A DNA stretch of 64,000 nt from Chryseobacterium sp. 3008163. GTDB taxonomy: Bacteria > Bacteroidota > Bacteroidia > Flavobacteriales > Weeksellaceae. Every line of letters starts with the position of its first letter. Position 1 is the first letter of the stretch. The stretch is from assembly GCF_003669035.1 (NCBI RefSeq), contig NZ_CP033070.1:620001-684000 (forward strand). The letters run 5' to 3'. The translations under genes were made by a program, and so were the position numbers. The notes below the pieces were generated by a model. It made no database searches, had not been told where the DNA came from, and saw nothing but the letters and a program-made list of their open reading frames with translations. Shown here piece by piece: positions 8,630-16,950 of this stretch.

Positions 8630-9589
8630 TTAGTGAATCTGTAAAATACTTGAAATTTGCTCAGCTAAAGAAAGACCGATTCTATCTTGTGCTTCTAAAG
8701 TTGAAGCTCCTGTATGTGGAGTCAGAGAAATTTTAGAATGATTTAAGATTGCTTTTGAAGGGGTAGGTTCGTTAATGAAAACATCAAGACCTGCAAATTT
8801 TACTTTTCCTGAATCTAAAGCTTCTATCAAAGCTGCTTCGTCAATCACACCGCCTCTTGAGCAGTTTACGATTGCCACGCCGGCTTTCATGATATCAAAT
8901 TCATTTTTACCAATCATGAAACCTTCTTTCTGAGCTGGAACGTGAAGGGTAATAAAATCTGAATGCTTCAGAACTTCTTGTAAAGGTTCAGTTTCTATAT
9001 CAACATTGATGAATTGATTGTTGTAAAACGTCACTTTAATACTCGCTTTACCGATCATATTATCAGCAGCAATAACACGCATACCAAGACCCAAAGCGAT
9101 TTTTGCAACCTCTTGCCCGATTCTTCCCATCCCAACGATTCCGATGGTTTTTCCTTTCAATTCGATACCTGCAGCATATGCTTTTTTAAGTGAAGCAAAT
9201 TCTGTATCACCTACTAAAGGCATTTTTCTGTTCGAATCCTGCAAAAATCTTGCTCCTGAGAATAAATGTGCAAATACCAATTCAGCAACAGATTCTGAAG
9301 AAGCAGAAGGGGTATTGATGACGTGAATTCCTTTTCCTCTTGCATAATCTACATCAATATTATCCATTCCTACTCCGCCTCTACCGATGATTTCGATAGA
9401 TGGGCAATTGTCAATCAATTCTTTTCTTACCTGCGTTGCGCTTCTTACCAAAATCGTACGGATTTTGTGCTCATTTATGTAATCCATCAAAAACTCCTGA
9501 GGAACTTTTGTAGTGATTACTTCAAAACCTTTTTCCGTTAATGCATCAATCCCAGATTGATCTAATCCATCGTTTGCTAAAACTTTCAT
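8630..9589 (-). CDS. serA: D-2-hydroxyacid dehydrogenase, probably 3-phosphoglycerate dehydrogenase
   Basis: NAD-dependent oxidation of 3-phosphoglycerate, first step of serine synthesis (inferred). Motifs: RGGVGMDNIDVDYA, the Rossmann turn GIVGMGRIGQEV near residue 150, NCSRGGVIDEAAL, and the catalytic histidine region LTPHTGAS. At 319 residues it is the short form without a C-terminal ACT domain, so serine feedback through ACT is not expected. The HAD phosphatase gene lies upstream on the same strand, 95 bases away, probably in one operon. Another 2-hydroxyacid substrate is possible. Confidence 0.8.
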   Translation of the reverse strand: MKVLANDGLDQSGIDALTEKGFEVITTKVPQEFLMDYINEHKIRTILVRSATQVRKELIDNCPSIEIIGRGGVGMDNIDVDYARGKGIHVINTPSASSESVAELVFAHLFSGARFLQDSNRKMPLVGDTEFASLKKAYAAGIELKGKTIGIVGMGRIGQEVAKIALGLGMRVIAADNMIGKASIKVTFYNNQFINVDIETEPLQEVLKHSDFITLHVPAQKEGFMIGKNEFDIMKAGVAIVNCSRGGVIDEAALIEALDSGKVKFAGLDVFINEPTPSKAILNHSKISLTPHTGASTLEAQDRIGLSLAEQISSILQIH

Positions 9590-9684
9590 AACTATTTATA
9601 TATTAAAAATGAAAGATTTAAAAATTAAAAAATGGAAGTCGTTTAAAACTTTATTTATTCAATTTTTAAATCTTCAATTAGATT

Positions 9685-10086
9685 TTAATCTTTAAAAACT
9701 TCAATGGTTACTTGCTTCTCGACCAAATCAGTGAATTTACCTTTATATCTTGTAGCTCTTACCAAGTGATTGTCGATCCAATGGTAGTTTCCGCCTCTTG
9801 GTTTTCCGCACAATACACTGTGATATTTGAATCCGTGTTTGTCTAGCCAATCGATGGTAATCTGCTTTAAATTTTCAGTTCTTGATGTGAAAAAACAGAT
9901 TTGGTGACCTTCGTCGTACCATTTGTTTACTGTTTCCAATGCATCAGGATAAGGAAGACAAGTAACCATTCTTTCCGGTTCTTCATTAGGAACGTCATCT
10001 GTAACTGTTCCGTCAATATCAATTAAATAATTCTTAACTCCGTCCTTCAGAATCGGACTGATATGCTCAATATAATCTAGCTCCAT
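9685..10086 (-). CDS. HAD-superfamily phosphatase-like protein
   Basis: 133-residue cytoplasmic protein with HAD motif I DIDGTVTDD (nucleophile Asp in DxDGT), motif II FFTSRTE (S/T), and a lysine in CGKPRGG that could serve motif III; NYHWIDNH may supply acidic residues. The short length suits a capless HAD enzyme. Similar proteins are sometimes labelled phosphoheptose isomerase in flavobacteria, which the motifs here do not support. First gene of a likely two-gene unit with the serA-like gene, so a phosphate-ester role in the same pathway is possible but unproven. Confidence 0.65.
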   Translation of the reverse strand: MELDYIEHISPILKDGVKNYLIDIDGTVTDDVPNEEPERMVTCLPYPDALETVNKWYDEGHQICFFTSRTENLKQITIDWLDKHGFKYHSVLCGKPRGGNYHWIDNHLVRATRYKGKFTDLVEKQVTIEVFKD

Positions 10087-10105
10087 CGTTCAAATTTTTA
10101 AAGCG

Positions 10106-10138
10106 CAAAGTTACACATTATTGATCAAAGACTTACAT
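10106..10138 (-). promoter_or_regulatory. Promoter for the HAD-serA unit
   Basis: On the minus strand TAACTTTG (plus 10106-10113) matches TAnnTTTG; a TTG lies 22 nt upstream (plus 10136-10138). The predicted transcript starts about 12 bases before the ATG at 10086. Confidence 0.6.
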
Positions 10139-10147
10139 TAATCTTAG

Positions 10148-10171
10148 TTTATGTTAAAATTTTAACATAAA
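10148..10171. promoter_or_regulatory. Perfect 24-bp palindrome, candidate operator
   Basis: TTTATGTTAAAA (10148-10159) is followed immediately by its exact reverse complement (10160-10171). It sits just upstream of the -33 element of the HAD-serA promoter, in the region shared with divergent idi. No T-run follows, so an operator is more likely than a terminator. Confidence 0.5.
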
Positions 10172-10312
10172 AAATATTTTTAAATGAATAAAAGCAAGCA
10201 TTCTATTGCATTTTTCATAAAATTAGCGTGTTATTTTTATTTAAAAAAAAGCCAATATTTCATAAATATTAAAAATTTCACTCAAATATTTTACGTAATC
10301 ATGATTAAAACT

Positions 10313-10320
10313 TAAATTTG
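10313..10320 (+). promoter_or_regulatory. -7 element TAAATTTG for idi, possibly leaderless
   Basis: TAAATTTG ends 5 bases before the idi ATG at 10326. With the usual spacing from -7 box to start site, transcription would begin at or beside the ATG. Confidence 0.45.
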
Positions 10321-10325
10321 TAGGA

Positions 10326-10835
10326 ATGGAAGAATACGTAGTTTTAGTAAATCCTGAAGATACAGTGTTAGGTTTGATGGAAAAACAGCAGGCTCATATC
10401 AATGGTTTGCTACACCGTGCATTTTCTGTTTTTTTATTTAATGATCAAGGTGAAATGCTCTTGCAGAAGCGTGCGGCAGAGAAATATCATTCTCCCAATC
10501 AATGGACGAATGCTGTATGTTCTCATCCCCGAGATGGTGAATCTTATCTTGAAGGAGCCAAACGCAGAGTAAAAGAAGAATTGGGAATAGAAACTGAACT
10601 TTCAGAAAAATTTAACTTCATCTATAAAGCAGACGTTGGCAAGGGGCTTTGGGAGCATGAGCTCGATTATGTTTTTACAGGAACTTACAATGCAGACTTT
10701 AATTTAAATAAAAATGAAGTTGAGGAAGTTCGATATATTTCCATGAAAGATTTAGATCAGGAAATATTAGAACACCCTGAACAATTTACAGAATGGTTTA
10801 AAATCATTTTAGAAGAATACAAACACAATTTTTAA
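10326..10835 (+). CDS. idi: Isopentenyl-diphosphate delta-isomerase, type I
   Basis: Interconverts isopentenyl and dimethylallyl diphosphate in isoprenoid synthesis. 169 residues with the Nudix-type fold: LLHRAFSVFLFNDQGEMLLQ, the catalytic-cysteine segment NAVCSHP, the Nudix-like box EGAKRRVKEELGIE and the glutamate region WEHELDYVF. These match type I IDI metal and active-site positions. It is followed after 6 bases by a small exported protein gene, probably in the same transcript. Confidence 0.92.
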   Translation: MEEYVVLVNPEDTVLGLMEKQQAHINGLLHRAFSVFLFNDQGEMLLQKRAAEKYHSPNQWTNAVCSHPRDGESYLEGAKRRVKEELGIETELSEKFNFIYKADVGKGLWEHELDYVFTGTYNADFNLNKNEVEEVRYISMKDLDQEILEHPEQFTEWFKIILEEYKHNF

Positions 10836-10841
10836 ACACCT

Positions 10842-11333
10842 ATGATGAAAAGAACAGTATTTCTTTTTGCTCTCCTTATTTCTTTAGGTCTGTTTGGTCA
10901 GAAATCAGATACTAAAGTTTTTGAAAGCGAAAATTATTCATTGACAATGCCGGATACATGGAAAGCCACCAATGATGAAGGCATCGTTAACATTTTCCCG
11001 ACTAATCAGATTGGCGCGATAACCATTTCTGAATATCACGATTTAGAACTTCCAAAAGCTGAAACCAAGAAATTTATTCTTGCTCTTTACAATTCTTCAG
11101 ATGACGAGAAAAAAATAAAGACCGGCAGCGGTAAAAGAGGTTACACAGAGTATTTTTACGAATATTTTGATGAGAAAGAAAATCTCTTCTGGATCACCAA
11201 AGTGTTTCAAAAAAGCAAAGAAATCTATATTGTAAGCATCAACTGTCAAAAAAAATACTGGAATGGAAATTATATGAAAGTTTTTAACGAGACTTTTGAC
11301 AGTTTTAAAATAAAAAATAGAATCTTATTGTAA
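10842..11333 (+). CDS. Exported protein of unknown function
   Basis: 163 residues with a signal peptide (MMKRTVFLFALLISLGLFGQ) predicted to be cut after FGQ, so probably periplasmic. The mature part starts KVFESENYSLTMPDTWKA, the pattern of small proteins of the PsbP/DUF1795-like type that bear a SLxxPxxW motif; I cannot assign it further. It lies 6 bases after idi and 45 before gcvT and may be co-transcribed. No catalytic residues recognised. Confidence 0.6.
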   Translation: MMKRTVFLFALLISLGLFGQKSDTKVFESENYSLTMPDTWKATNDEGIVNIFPTNQIGAITISEYHDLELPKAETKKFILALYNSSDDEKKIKTGSGKRGYTEYFYEYFDEKENLFWITKVFQKSKEIYIVSINCQKKYWNGNYMKVFNETFDSFKIKNRILL

Positions 11334-11378
11334 GATTTTCACTTTTCAAATTAAGAATATTTATAAATAAAAATAAAC

Positions 11379-12455
11379 ATGAAGAAAACAGCCTTGTACG
11401 ATAAACACGTTTCTTTGGGAGCGAAAATAGTACCTTTTGCGGGATTTGATATGCCTGTACAATATTCCGGAGTGACGGAAGAGCACTTTGCAGTAAGAGA
11501 AAAAGCGGGATTATTTGACGTATCTCACATGGGACAGTTTTTCATTGAAGGTGCAGGTTCGAAAGATCTTTTGCAGTTTGTAACAACCAATAATCTTGAT
11601 GCTCTTGAGAACGGAAAAGCGCAATATTCTTGTCTTCCGAACGAAGATGGCGGAATTGTAGATGACCTTATCGTTTACAAAATGGAAGACGACAAATATT
11701 TTGTAGTTGTCAACGCTTCAAACATCGAAAAAGACTGGAATCACATTTCAAAATACAATACTTTCGGTGCAAAAATGACGAATGCTTCAGATGAAATGTC
11801 TCTTTTGGCAGTTCAGGGACCGAAAGCGACTGAGATTCTTCAGAAGATAACTGAAACTAATTTATCAGAAATTCCTTACTATCATTTTACCGTTGGTTCG
11901 GTGGCTGGTGTAAGCGATGTGATTATTTCAAACACCGGTTACACAGGAAGCGGTGGTTTTGAAATTTATTTTAAAAATGACAATGCAGTACAACTTTGGG
12001 ATGCAATCATTGAAGCTGGAGAAAACGAAGGAATTATTCCTTGTGGATTGGCTGCCAGAGATACTTTGAGATTAGAAAAAGGTTTCTGTTTATACGGAAT
12101 GGACATTGATGATACAACTTCTCCTATCGAAGCTGGGTTAGGCTGGATCACAAAATTTGACAAAGATTTTGTGTCTAAAGATATTTTTGCAAAACAAAAA
12201 GAAGAAGGAGTTACCAAAAAATTAGTTGGTTTTGAATTAACTGATAAAGGTGTTCCAAGACATGATTATCCTGTGGTAGATGCAGAAGGAAACGTGATTG
12301 GAAGAGTAACTTCCGGAACGCAATCTCCAATGAAGAAAATCGGTTTGGGAATCGCTTATGTTGATAAGCCTCATTTCAAATTGGGAACTGAAATTTTTAT
12401 CCAGGTTAGAAATAAAAATATTCCTGCGAAAGTTGTTAAAATGCCTTTCGTTTAG
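11379..12455 (+). CDS. gcvT: Glycine cleavage system aminomethyltransferase (T protein)
   Basis: Transfers the methylene group from aminomethyl-lipoyl H protein to tetrahydrofolate, releasing ammonia. 358 residues, standard length. Family segments: the N-terminal FAGFDMPVQYSGV and REKAGLFDVSHMGQ, the folate-binding region with PNEDGGIVDDLIVY and NTGYTGSGGFEIY, and the C-terminal GRVTSGTQSPMKKIGLGIAYV. The other gcv genes are not in this window, but lipB (octanoyl transfer for lipoylation) is present at 57 kb. Confidence 0.95.
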   Translation: MKKTALYDKHVSLGAKIVPFAGFDMPVQYSGVTEEHFAVREKAGLFDVSHMGQFFIEGAGSKDLLQFVTTNNLDALENGKAQYSCLPNEDGGIVDDLIVYKMEDDKYFVVVNASNIEKDWNHISKYNTFGAKMTNASDEMSLLAVQGPKATEILQKITETNLSEIPYYHFTVGSVAGVSDVIISNTGYTGSGGFEIYFKNDNAVQLWDAIIEAGENEGIIPCGLAARDTLRLEKGFCLYGMDIDDTTSPIEAGLGWITKFDKDFVSKDIFAKQKEEGVTKKLVGFELTDKGVPRHDYPVVDAEGNVIGRVTSGTQSPMKKIGLGIAYVDKPHFKLGTEIFIQVRNKNIPAKVVKMPFV

Positions 12456-12502
12456 CATATTACTATTTGCAGCTGGTTTTTGGCTAGTCTGCTTTTACAT
12501 AC

Positions 12503-12532
12503 AAAAAACCACAGATTGCTCTGTGGTTTTTT
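12503..12532. terminator. Bidirectional terminator between gcvT and the ArsC-like gene
   Basis: A 13-bp stem (12503-12515 with 12520-12532), core ACCACAGA/TCTGTGGT, 4-nt loop, with A and T tracts on either side; serves convergent genes. Confidence 0.85.
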
Positions 12533-12555
12533 CACTTTTTTTGACAGAAAAATTT

Positions 12556-12912
12556 TTAATTATTTCCGTTGAAATGAGCTCTTAAATTCTCAATGTTCTT
12601 CTTGTCGTTTCCTATGAAAATCTCCGTATCAGTAAGGAAAACCGGACGTTTCAAGAACGTGTAATGATCTAACAACAACTCTTTGAAATCGTCTTCACCC
12701 ATTGTTTTCAAATCAAGTTCTCTCAATTTGATCTGGGTTGATTTTTTACTGAACAAATCCTCGTAAGAATTTGTGATTTTATGCATGGCTTCCACTTCTT
12801 CTTGTGTGATAGGCTCTTTCTTTATTTCGCGCATCTCCCAGTCTCTCAGATCAAATTTTGCTAAAATTTTTCTGCATGTGTCGCAACTATTAAGATAAAA
12901 TACTTTCTTCAT
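12556..12912 (-). CDS. ArsC/Spx-family thioredoxin-fold protein
   Basis: 118 residues. Starts MKKVFYLNSCDTCRKILAKF: a CxxC-like CDTC near residue 10 in the ArsC/Spx/YffB fold, then the family segments LRELDLKTMGEDD and FLKRPVFLTD, the RP(I/V) loop that binds the active-site region. This places it in the arsenate-reductase-like group, but no arsenic genes are nearby, so the substrate is unknown; a general disulfide or regulatory role as in Spx or YffB is as likely. Confidence 0.8.
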   Translation of the reverse strand: MKKVFYLNSCDTCRKILAKFDLRDWEMREIKKEPITQEEVEAMHKITNSYEDLFSKKSTQIKLRELDLKTMGEDDFKELLLDHYTFLKRPVFLTDTEIFIGNDKKNIENLRAHFNGNN

Positions 12913-13051
12913 CTATATATTAATTAATTATTTTTTAAAATTTCTCTCCAAATTGGATATTATTACAAGATACCACTTTAATATGGAAAAACAGCTATTT
13001 AATTTCACTTTATGATAATTAATGAATATCTTTATTAAAATTTAAATAAAA

Positions 13052-13519
13052 ATGGATAATAAGCCTCTTACTTTTCAGTTTATTTCGGAGCCTTCAGATG
13101 TCAATTATGGGGGAAATGTACATGGTGGAAGCGTTATGAAATGGATTGACCAGGCAGGATACGCCTGCGCAACAACCTGGAGCGGAAATTATTCTGTAAC
13201 AGTCTATGTAGGCGGAATTCGTTTTTATGAGCCAATAAAAATCGGAGAAATCGTAAAAGTTGAGGCTCAAGTCATCTATACCGGCTCATCCAGTATGCAT
13301 ATTTCGATCAATGTCTTCTCAAGAAACCTTAAACAACCGATTTTTGATAAAAAAACACACTGCATTATCGTTTTTGTGGCAGTTGATGAAAACGGTAAAA
13401 AGCTACCTGTTCCTAAATGGATTCCGGAAACCAATGAAGAAAAACAGCAGGAAATGTATGCCAAACGTCTGATGGAACTCAGAACGCAAATTGAAGATGA
13501 AATGAAACCTTTTCTTTAA
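13052..13519 (+). CDS. Acyl-CoA thioesterase, YciA/hotdog type
   Basis: 155 residues. The hotdog signature NYGGNVHGGSVMKWIDQAGYACA (residues ~17-39) carries the G-x-x-HGG and Asp positions of YciA/BFIT-type acyl-CoA thioesterases, followed by the strand pattern VYVGGIRFYEPIKIGE and SMHISINVFSRN. Expected to hydrolyse acyl-CoA in the cytoplasm. The broken TIM-barrel isomerase gene starts 9 bases downstream, so the two are probably one transcript. Chain-length preference cannot be read. Confidence 0.88.
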   Translation: MDNKPLTFQFISEPSDVNYGGNVHGGSVMKWIDQAGYACATTWSGNYSVTVYVGGIRFYEPIKIGEIVKVEAQVIYTGSSSMHISINVFSRNLKQPIFDKKTHCIIVFVAVDENGKKLPVPKWIPETNEEKQQEMYAKRLMELRTQIEDEMKPFL

Positions 13520-13528
13520 CAGAAAATT

Positions 13529-14403
13529 ATGCAGAGAATTGATTTTTTGAAACTGTCATCTTTAGGTTTTTTGGGATTATATTCTTGCGGAATCTCAAAA
13601 TCTATGAACACAAACCAACGTTTAGCTTTACAAATTTATACCATTCGGGACGCCGTCTCTCAAAATCTGGAAAAAGCCTTCGAGAAAATCGCTTCTTTAG
13701 GTTATAAAGATGTAGAAATCTATGGATATGATGGAACTTTTTTTGGCAAAAACAGAAATGAATTTCAATCTATTTTAAATAGCACAGGTTTAAAAGTCAT
13801 CAGTTCGCATCATCGTACTGGAATCACCGATAAAGATGAAGGAACACTTTTAAAAAACTGGGAAAATACGCTAGATGATCTGAATTATATCGGCGCAAAA
13901 TATGCCGTTTGCTCTTATCTTCCCGAAGCCGAAAGAAGTCTTGAAAATTACCGAAAACTTCCGGAAGTTTTGGAAAATGCTGGTAAAAATTCAAAGCAAA
14001 ACGGAATCCAACTTGCGTATCACAATCACGATTTTGAATTTTTAAAAATGGATGATCAGAAGAATTTCTATGACTTCATTTTAGAAAATACTTCGCCGGA
14101 TTTGGTTAAAATGGAACTTGATTTATATTGGATTGCAAAAGCAGGATTTGATCCGCTAACCTATTTTGAAAAATATCCTGGAAGATTTCCTTTATGGCAT
14201 GTGAAAGACATGCAGAAAGAAACAAAAATTTCGCAGAAATCGGAAACGGAACTATTGATTTTAAAATAATTTTTGAAGCCAGAGAAAAAGCTGGTTTAGA
14301 ATATTGGTTTGTTGAACAGGATTCGAGTGAGAGAGATATTTTTGAGAGTATTTCGATGAGTAAAAAATATGTTGAAAGCAATTCTTTCTTCTTCAATAAA
14401 TAA
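13529..14403 (+). pseudogene. Sugar phosphate isomerase/epimerase (TIM barrel), apparent frameshift near the C-terminus
   Basis: Xylose-isomerase-like TIM barrel with an N-terminal lipoprotein-like or signal segment (SSLGFLGLYSCGISKS). Motifs include LQIYTIRDAVSQNLEKAFEK, GYKDVEIYGYDG, YHNHDFEF, MELDLYWIAKAGFDP and PLWHVKDM, typical of exported hydroxypyruvate-isomerase-like epimerases. The first frame ends at 14269; the continuation (NFAEIGNGTIDFK, EYWFVEQD) is in another frame ending at TAA 14401-14403. One extra A in the A5 run 14224-14228 joins them to about 291 residues, so the gene is probably intact in life. Confidence 0.75.
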
Positions 14404-14407
14404 ATGC

Positions 14408-14438
14408 AAAAGTCTTCCAAATAATGGAAGACTTTCTA
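14408..14438. terminator. Bidirectional terminator between the isomerase and peptide genes
   Basis: Hairpin AAGTCTTCC / GGAAGACTT with a short AAATAAT loop, flanked by As and by TTTCTATTTTT. It ends both the isomerase transcript and the peptide cluster. Confidence 0.75.
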
Positions 14439-14458
14439 TTTTTAAATGTTTTTTAATA

Positions 14459-14644
14459 TTAACAAGTAATTACTTGCGGGCATCCCATATATTGACTGCA
14501 ATATTTAGGTCCGGTCACTGCTCCGGTGCAGCTGCAACCGCAAAGTGATAAATCTGGAGTTCCGATTTTACCGACACCTCCTGCGATATCTTTCAGATCA
14601 GCACTCTTCAATTTCTTAGCGTTATTCAAAAATTTATTTGACAT
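14459..14644 (-). CDS. Double-glycine leader, six-cysteine peptide (bacteriocin-like), copy 1
   Basis: 61 residues. The leader AKKLKSADLKDIAGG ends in a double glycine, the cleavage site used by C39-peptidase ABC exporters for bacteriocin-type peptides. The core after GG carries the cysteine pattern CxCxC-x9-C-x5-C-x5-C (CGCSCTGAVTGPKYCSQYMG and onward), identical in spacing to the two genes upstream, and ends on the last cysteine. Leader start is MSNKFLNN rather than MLNEILKN of the others. It is the last gene of the triplet. No modifying enzyme, transporter or immunity gene is adjacent; activity is unknown. Confidence 0.75.
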   Translation of the reverse strand: MSNKFLNNAKKLKSADLKDIAGGVGKIGTPDLSLCGCSCTGAVTGPKYCSQYMGCPQVITC

Positions 14645-14674
14645 AATTCTGTGGTTTTACTTTGTTGGAGAAAG

Positions 14675-14872
14675 TTAAACAGCATCATTACAAGTATACA
14701 CTTGCGGACATGCTATATAAGTTGAACAATAGAAAGGTCCCGTTACAGCACCAGAACAGCTACATCCACAAAGAGATAAATCTGGCTTACCAATTTTACC
14801 GACACCACCTACGATATCTTTTAGATCAGCACTTTTTAATTTCTTAGCATTTTTTAAAATTTCGTTTAACAT
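14675..14872 (-). CDS. Double-glycine leader, six-cysteine peptide (bacteriocin-like), copy 2
   Basis: 65 residues. Leader AKKLKSADLKDIVGG, then a core starting VGKIGKPDLSLCGCSCSG with six cysteines in the pattern CxCxC-x9-C-x5-C-x5-C and a short tail NDAV after the last cysteine. The A-rich region before the ATG (AACTTAAAACCCAAAT) is shared with copy 3, so the duplicated unit includes the 5' untranslated region. It lies 42 bases from copy 3 and 30 from copy 1, in one direction, so one transcript is likely. Six cysteines could form three disulfides or thioethers; neither is shown. Confidence 0.75.
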   Translation of the reverse strand: MLNEILKNAKKLKSADLKDIVGGVGKIGKPDLSLCGCSCSGAVTGPFYCSTYIACPQVYTCNDAV

Positions 14873-14914
14873 AATGATTTGGGTTTTAAGTTAAAAAATA
14901 TAAAAATCTATAAT

Positions 14915-15118
14915 TTATACAGCAAAATCATCACAAGTATACACTTGTAGACAGCCAATATAAGTTGGGCAGTACTTAGGTCCCGTGACAGCACCTGAAC
15001 AGCTGCATCCGCAAAGCGATAAATCTGGAGTCGCATTATCTACACTTACACCTCCAACGATGTCTTTCAGGTCAGCACTTTTTAATTTCTTAGCGTTTTT
15101 TAGAATTTCATTTAACAT
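14915..15118 (-). CDS. Double-glycine leader, six-cysteine peptide (bacteriocin-like), copy 3
   Basis: 67 residues and the first gene of the triplet. Leader identical to copy 2 up to GG, then a core starting VSVDNATPDLSLCGCSCSG, where the segment right after GG differs from the VGKIG of the other two while the cysteine region is conserved (same CxCxC-x9-C-x5-C-x5-C spacing). A TAAATTTG promoter element lies 26-33 bases upstream. Similar double-glycine peptides are annotated bacteriocin-like in Chryseobacterium; the function is not established. Confidence 0.75.
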   Translation of the reverse strand: MLNEILKNAKKLKSADLKDIVGGVSVDNATPDLSLCGCSCSGAVTGPKYCPTYIGCLQVYTCDDFAV

Positions 15119-15143
15119 AATAATTTGGTTTTAAGTTGAAGCT

Positions 15144-15151
15144 CAAATTTA
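15144..15151 (-). promoter_or_regulatory. -7 element TAAATTTG ahead of the peptide cluster
   Basis: Minus-strand TAAATTTG, 25 bases before the ATG of the first peptide. No well-spaced -33 TTG was found. The rest of 15152-15290 is AT-rich with nothing else recognisable. Confidence 0.45.
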
Positions 15152-15290
15152 ATAATTAAAACAACTACTTTGTAAATTATTTTATATTATTTATAACATT
15201 TAATATAAACTCTTAGTATTTAATTCTAAAAAACTAATATTTAATCTGCTTTTAATAAATACAACTCGATATTTTAAACCTGGTTTCAAA

Positions 15291-15320
15291 AAAATCCCTT
15301 CAAATTTCTTTGAAAGGATT
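15291..15320 (-). terminator. Terminator after rny
   Basis: Near-perfect 12-bp stem (15293-15304 with 15309-15320; one mismatch) with an A tract on the plus strand that becomes the T-run of the minus-strand transcript. Confidence 0.7.
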
Positions 15321-15342
15321 CTAATTTTATTTTAAACCTGAA

Positions 15343-16914
15343 TTATCTTGCGATATTAACAGCTCTAGTTTCTCTGATAACAGTAACTCTTACCTGTCCT
15401 GGATATGTCAATTCATTCTGAATTTTTTCTGAGATGTCGTAAGAAAGTTGAGAAGCAATTTCGTCATTTACTTTTCCGCTTTCTACCATTACTCTTAGTT
15501 CTCTACCCGCCTGAATTGCGTAAGCGCTTGAAACTCCTTCAAAGCTTAAAGCAGCAGCTTCAAGATCTTTCAATCTTTGGATATAAGATTCTAAAACCTG
15601 ACGTCTTGCTCCTGGTCTTGCTCCTGAAATTGCATCGGCAACCTGAATAATCGGAGATAATAGTGAAGTCATTTCCACTTCGTCGTGGTGAGCACCAATT
15701 GCATTGATTACTTCAGGATTTTCACCGTATTTCTCTGCCCACTGCATTCCTAATAAGGCATGAGGAAGTTCAGATTCCTGCTCAGGAACTTTACCTATAT
15801 CGTGTAAAAGACCTGCTCTTTTGGCCATTTTTACATTTAATCCTAATTCTGCAGCCATCGTCGCAGCAATGTTTGCTACTTCTCTTGAGTGTTGAAGAAG
15901 GTTTTGTCCGTACGACGAACGGTATTTCATTCTACCAACGATTTTTACCAATTCCGGGTGTAAACCGTGGATTCCAAGATCGATGATGGTTCTTTTCCCC
16001 ACTTCAATAATCTCTTCTTCGATCATTTTTTTAGTTTTCTCTACAACCTCCTCGATTCTTGCGGGGTGAATTCTACCATCTGTTACCAATCTGTGAAGGG
16101 ATAATCTTGCGATCTCTCTTCTTACCGGATCAAAACATGAAAGAAGAATAGCTTCCGGAGTATCATCAACAATGATTTCTACACCTGTCATCGCCTCTAA
16201 AGCACGGATATTTCTACCTTCTCTACCGATAATTCTACCTTTTACTTCGTCAGATTCGATGTTAAAAACAGATACTGAGTTTTCAATCGCCTGTTCTGTT
16301 CCGATTCTCTGAATGGTTTGGATAACGATTTTTCTCGCTTCACTTTTCGCATTCAACTGAGCTTCTTCCATGATGCTCTGAACATGCGCCTGAGCTCTAG
16401 TTTTCGCTTCAGCTTTCATGGTTTCTACCAATTCAGATTTAGCTTCTTCAGCGGTATAGTTTGAAATTTTCTCTAGCATTTCAACTTTCTTAGAAGTTGC
16501 TGAGTCTAATTCTTGTTGTTTTCTTTCTAAAACTTCGGTTTTCTTAGCGTAGTCAGCAATTTGTCTGTCTAAATCTTTTTCAAGTTTACCCGCTTTGCTC
16601 AGCTCGTCGTTCAGTTTGTTTTCTTTGTCTTTAACTCTTTTTTCGCCCTCCTGCATTTTTCTTTCACGAGACTGAATATCTGCATCGTGCTGAGATTTCA
16701 GTTCAAGAAACTTTTCTTTTGCCTGAAGATTTTTTTCTTTCTTTATCGATTCGGCTTGTACGTTAGCTTTTTCTATAAGGTTTTCGGCATTTTTTGTTGC
16801 ATCGTCTATAATAAATTTGCCTTTAGCATTAAGAGAGCTTTTAGAAAATACCATTCCTAAAACAGCACCTATTACCAAACAAATAACGCCTATAATAATA
16901 GCGGTTGTTGTCAT
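15343..16914 (-). CDS. rny: Ribonuclease Y
   Basis: Membrane-anchored endoribonuclease that starts mRNA decay. 523 residues: N-terminal transmembrane helix ([19 protein letters not shown]), a long charged coiled coil (about residues 30-200, rich in E/K), a KH domain ([19 protein letters not shown]) and an HD domain with AGLLHDIGK and the later AHHDEVE. The start at 16914 (MTTTAIII) is the family start. The frame stays open upstream into the RNA gene, but those codons are not expected to be translated. Preceded on the same strand by the 6S-like RNA and zapA. Confidence 0.95.
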   Translation of the reverse strand: MTTTAIIIGVICLVIGAVLGMVFSKSSLNAKGKFIIDDATKNAENLIEKANVQAESIKKEKNLQAKEKFLELKSQHDADIQSRERKMQEGEKRVKDKENKLNDELSKAGKLEKDLDRQIADYAKKTEVLERKQQELDSATSKKVEMLEKISNYTAEEAKSELVETMKAEAKTRAQAHVQSIMEEAQLNAKSEARKIVIQTIQRIGTEQAIENSVSVFNIESDEVKGRIIGREGRNIRALEAMTGVEIIVDDTPEAILLSCFDPVRREIARLSLHRLVTDGRIHPARIEEVVEKTKKMIEEEIIEVGKRTIIDLGIHGLHPELVKIVGRMKYRSSYGQNLLQHSREVANIAATMAAELGLNVKMAKRAGLLHDIGKVPEQESELPHALLGMQWAEKYGENPEVINAIGAHHDEVEMTSLLSPIIQVADAISGARPGARRQVLESYIQRLKDLEAAALSFEGVSSAYAIQAGRELRVMVESGKVNDEIASQLSYDISEKIQNELTYPGQVRVTVIRETRAVNIAR

Positions 16915-16950
16915 ATATATATTGAGTTTTAATTGTCTAAATTTAAAAAT

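Noticed and set aside
12358..12585. Plus-strand frame past the end of gcvT
   Set aside because: Overlaps gcvT in another frame and runs through a bidirectional terminator.
14662..14847. Plus-strand open frame opposite peptide copy 2
   Set aside because: It is the antisense of a conserved repeated gene and has no family features.
14459..15118. CRISPR-like array
   Set aside because: Three similar units with about 240-bp period, but they are coding genes with diverged copies, not short repeats with unique spacers.
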